From the NCBI RefSeq assembly GCF_004088395.1, contig NZ_CP035107.1, positions 429,501 through 493,500 on the forward strand: 64,000 nt of DNA, read 5' to 3'. The position numbers were made by a program, and so were the translations under genes. The notes below the pieces were generated by a model that saw only the letters and a program-made list of their open reading frames with translations, had not been told where the DNA came from and did not search any database. The stretch is from Ornithobacterium rhinotracheale. GTDB lineage: Bacteria > Bacteroidota > Bacteroidia > Flavobacteriales > Weeksellaceae. Numbering within the stretch: position 1 is the stretch's first letter; each line of letters opens with the position of its first letter. This document shows positions 62,316 to 64,000 of this stretch, in pieces.

Positions 62316-64000
62316 TTATTTTCGTGTTTTATTTCGTTTATATTCTTCCCAAAGTTCTTGCTCTTTTATCTTCCATTCGTTATAGGTGTAGTCCTTGCCT
62401 TCGTAAGTTTTATAAATTTCATTGTTCAACTTCTCTTGTTCCTTTTGTCTTTCCTGTTCGGCTAATTGTTTTTCGGCTTCGGTTTCTTGCAAAACTTCTA
62501 CTTTCTCTCGTAACTCTGCAAAACCTCGATTATCCACTGTTCCACTTAAAGTAATCTCCTTTCCTTGCTCATTAATATCCTTATCGTTCAACTCTCCCAC
62601 TACAATGGTAATCGTTTCTCCTTCTTCATAATTTCTAGTCTGTACTAATAAACTTAATTTCTCATTATACTGAGCTGTTTTTACTGGAGTCTTAAACTCT
62701 GAACACATCCATTGAGCATTAATAATCTTCTTCTCCTTATCATACTTAAATTCTCCTTTCTCTGGGAGTTTATTCATACTCGGTGCTTTGTATTCTATCT
62801 TGTCTTTGGCAGTAATTAAAGATTTTGTACCAAAAAGGTGCATTTGTTCTTTGGCTCCTATTTCAGATTTTCCATCGGTGTAACCAATTAAATTTTGCTT
62901 ACCATACAAGTCTAAATCTCGTTTAGCTGAAATCTCCGTATTATCGCCACTGGCAATAATGGTCTTTTTACCACTATCTTGGCTTATCTCTTCTTGAGCA
63001 ACAATCTTTAAGTTCTTACCAATGGTACTCTCCTGATTTTGCCCTACTGAAGTTTTCATATTTTCAGCTACTTCTATATCCAAATTCTTACATTTGATAC
63101 TTATGGTTTCGGGAGCTTCTATCTGAATACTTTTGTTTACCGTATCTAAATAAATCGTATTTCCTGCTTGGTCTACAATCGTAATACTCATTTTTTCTTT
63201 ACTATCGTCCAATAATATCGTGTGATTACTCCTTGTCTTTATGACTTTCACACTATTATCTTTCGTAGCATACCCACTTTTACTTTTTCCGTTGTAGTGG
63301 CTACCGATGACATAGGGTCTTTCGGCGTTTTGATTTTCAAAAGATACCATCACTTCCTCATCTATCTCTGGGATAAAATAAAAACCTTTGCCTGAACCAC
63401 CATGAGGTTGTACCACGCGTATCCAAGGCGAGTACTCATTGGTAGGGCGTTGCCAGATAAACTGTACTCTTACTCGTCCTAAACCTTGTGGGTCGTTGTT
63501 ATCCTTTACAATAGCGGGTTGGTCTTCACATTTAGCAAAAGCATTCTCATCTACATAAGGCGACACAAAAATATCAGGAATACCTACAAACTCATTCCAA
63601 TAGGTATCACCATCTAAGTGATGGGTTATCTCCAAAATACGATAAATTTCCATCGCTTTTCCATTAATATCGTACATATCGGCTAAACTCCCTGATTTGA
63701 GTAGTGGATTACGACTCTTGCCCTTAACCCACATCATATGTTGTAACTTCTCTTTGTATAACGGAACTTTATAGCGGGCATCACTATCTTCATCACCCAT
63801 AGTAAAGTTACTTGAATAATGACTACTTTTCTGCGTAAAAGTCTTTTTTGCTAATTGTATCGCCGTACCTAATATAGGATTGTCTTTTGGAGGTGTAAAG
63901 GTATTATCGGCATTGTGCGTAAAGACATCTCCAAAGGCTTCATCGTAAACATATTGGGTAAAATTCTGATTCTGTATTTTTAAATCAAAACTAACTTCGG
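62316..64000 (-). CDS. vgrG: T6SS spike protein VgrG, copy 2 with C-terminal extension (5' end beyond window)
   Basis: The frame stays open to the right edge, so the N-terminus lies outside; the ATG at 63800 is internal. From 63316 to 64000 the DNA is identical by eye to 34028-34712 of copy 1. After KSKSGY the proteins diverge: here the beta-helix (MKTSVGQNQESTIGKNLKIV) is followed by an Ig-like domain (ETITIVVGELNDKDINEQGK) and a charged coiled coil ending YTYNEWKIKEQELWEEYKRN. That tail is copied in front of the two internal effectors and may form the effector-binding site. Confidence 0.9.
   Translation of the reverse strand, partial: EVSFDLKIQNQNFTQYVYDEAFGDVFTHNADNTFTPPKDNPILGTAIQLAKKTFTQKSSHYSSNFTMGDEDSDARYKVPLYKEKLQHMMWVKGKSRNPLLKSGSLADMYDINGKAMEIYRILEITHHLDGDTYWNEFVGIPDIFVSPYVDENAFAKCEDQPAIVKDNNDPQGLGRVRVQFIWQRPTNEYSPWIRVVQPHGGSGKGFYFIPEIDEEVMVSFENQNAERPYVIGSHYNGKSKSGYATKDNSVKVIKTRSNHTILLDDSKEKMSITIVDQAGNTIYLDTVNKSIQIEAPETISIKCKNLDIEVAENMKTSVGQNQESTIGKNLKIVAQEEISQDSGKKTIIASGDNTEISAKRDLDLYGKQNLIGYTDGKSEIGAKEQMHLFGTKSLITAKDKIEYKAPSMNKLPEKGEFKYDKEKKIINAQWMCSEFKTPVKTAQYNEKLSLLVQTRNYEEGETITIVVGELNDKDINEQGKEITLSGTVDNRGFAELREKVEVLQETEAEKQLAEQERQKEQEKLNNEIYKTYEGKDYTYNEWKIKEQELWEEYKRNKTRK

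Larger units (their letters stand above)
7335..64000. mobile_element. integrative conjugative element carrying a type VI secretion system (left end about 7.3-7.6 kb, right end outside window)
   Basis: The interval contains the regulatory gene rteC, excision/regulation-type HTH proteins, primase-helicase, topoisomerase III, DUF1896, a methylase-helicase, TraG/VirD4, MobB relaxase, MobA, ParA/TraA, TraB and TraD. This is the recognisable set of CTnDOT-like Bacteroidota conjugative transposons. The tra operon (TraE onwards) and an integrase are not in view and should lie to the right. A full T6SS and two effector islands are embedded in this backbone. The exact left att site is not identifiable from one end alone. 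Confidence 0.8.

Noticed and set aside
62316-63800. Short VgrG starting at the ATG at 63800
   Set aside because: That ATG corresponds to an internal Met of copy 1 (TMGDEDSD), and the frame continues upstream to the window edge with identical sequence.

Overview
The window comes from a Flavobacteriia-type (Bacteroidota) chromosome. The evidence is low GC, promoters of the TTTG-N19/20-TAnnTTTG type, a GH109 lipoprotein, the rpmI-rplT pair, and a CTnDOT-like conjugative backbone (RteC, DUF1896, DUF3945/4099, MobA/MobB/TraG, TraA/B/D). I cannot name the species; a Weeksellaceae-like flavobacterium is plausible.

Layout. (1) Positions 1 to about 7.3 kb are ordinary chromosome: partial holB, dxs, gmk, a YicC-family gene, a secreted protein of unknown function, a GH109 lipoprotein, rplT and rpmI. 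infC, usually next to rpmI, is not seen. (2) From about 7.3-7.6 kb to the right edge lies an integrative conjugative element (ICE). Its first module (7.6-21.2 kb, + strand) holds rteC, two small HTH proteins, a primase-helicase, a DUF4099/3945 protein, topoisomerase III, DUF1896 and a giant methylase-helicase. (3) 21.2-48.4 kb (- strand) is a complete Bacteroidota type VI secretion system (T6SSiii). It has the sheath TssB/C, three Hcp/TssD, VgrG, baseplate TssE/F/G/K, ClpV/TssH, and membrane or periplasmic parts (TssN, TssO, a PKD protein, a catalytically dead NlpC/P60 lipoprotein). An effector island sits between the sheath genes and vgrG: two DUF4280-PAAR effectors (one a metzincin-type protease), a Tle1-like lipase, and lipoprotein immunity candidates. 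(4) 48.7-54.9 kb returns to conjugation: TraG/VirD4, relaxase MobB, MobA, a structured oriT-like region, a 4-bp-periodic (TANN)n tract, then ParA/TraA, TraB and TraD. (5) 54.9-64 kb (- strand, very AT-rich) is a second effector island behind a second vgrG that runs off the window.

The most interesting part is the second island. Three effector genes and one truncated gene begin with the same short tag (MKTLYIKSIDGCTDF-), followed by unrelated C-terminal domains: one with HELLGH, two with a His...Cys pair resembling caspase-fold peptidases. Two internal effector genes are preceded by orphan copies of the 3' end of vgrG, the arrangement expected if effector cassettes are inserted behind vgrG by recombination in the shared vgrG-tag block and older cassettes are pushed downstream. 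Broken toxin ends with nearby putative immunity genes occur at four places. I know of no described tag of this sequence, but could not search.

Other points worth attention are the (TANN)n tract between mobA and parA, the dead NlpC/P60 lipoprotein in the core T6SS operon, and 685 bp of apparently identical sequence shared by the two vgrG genes.
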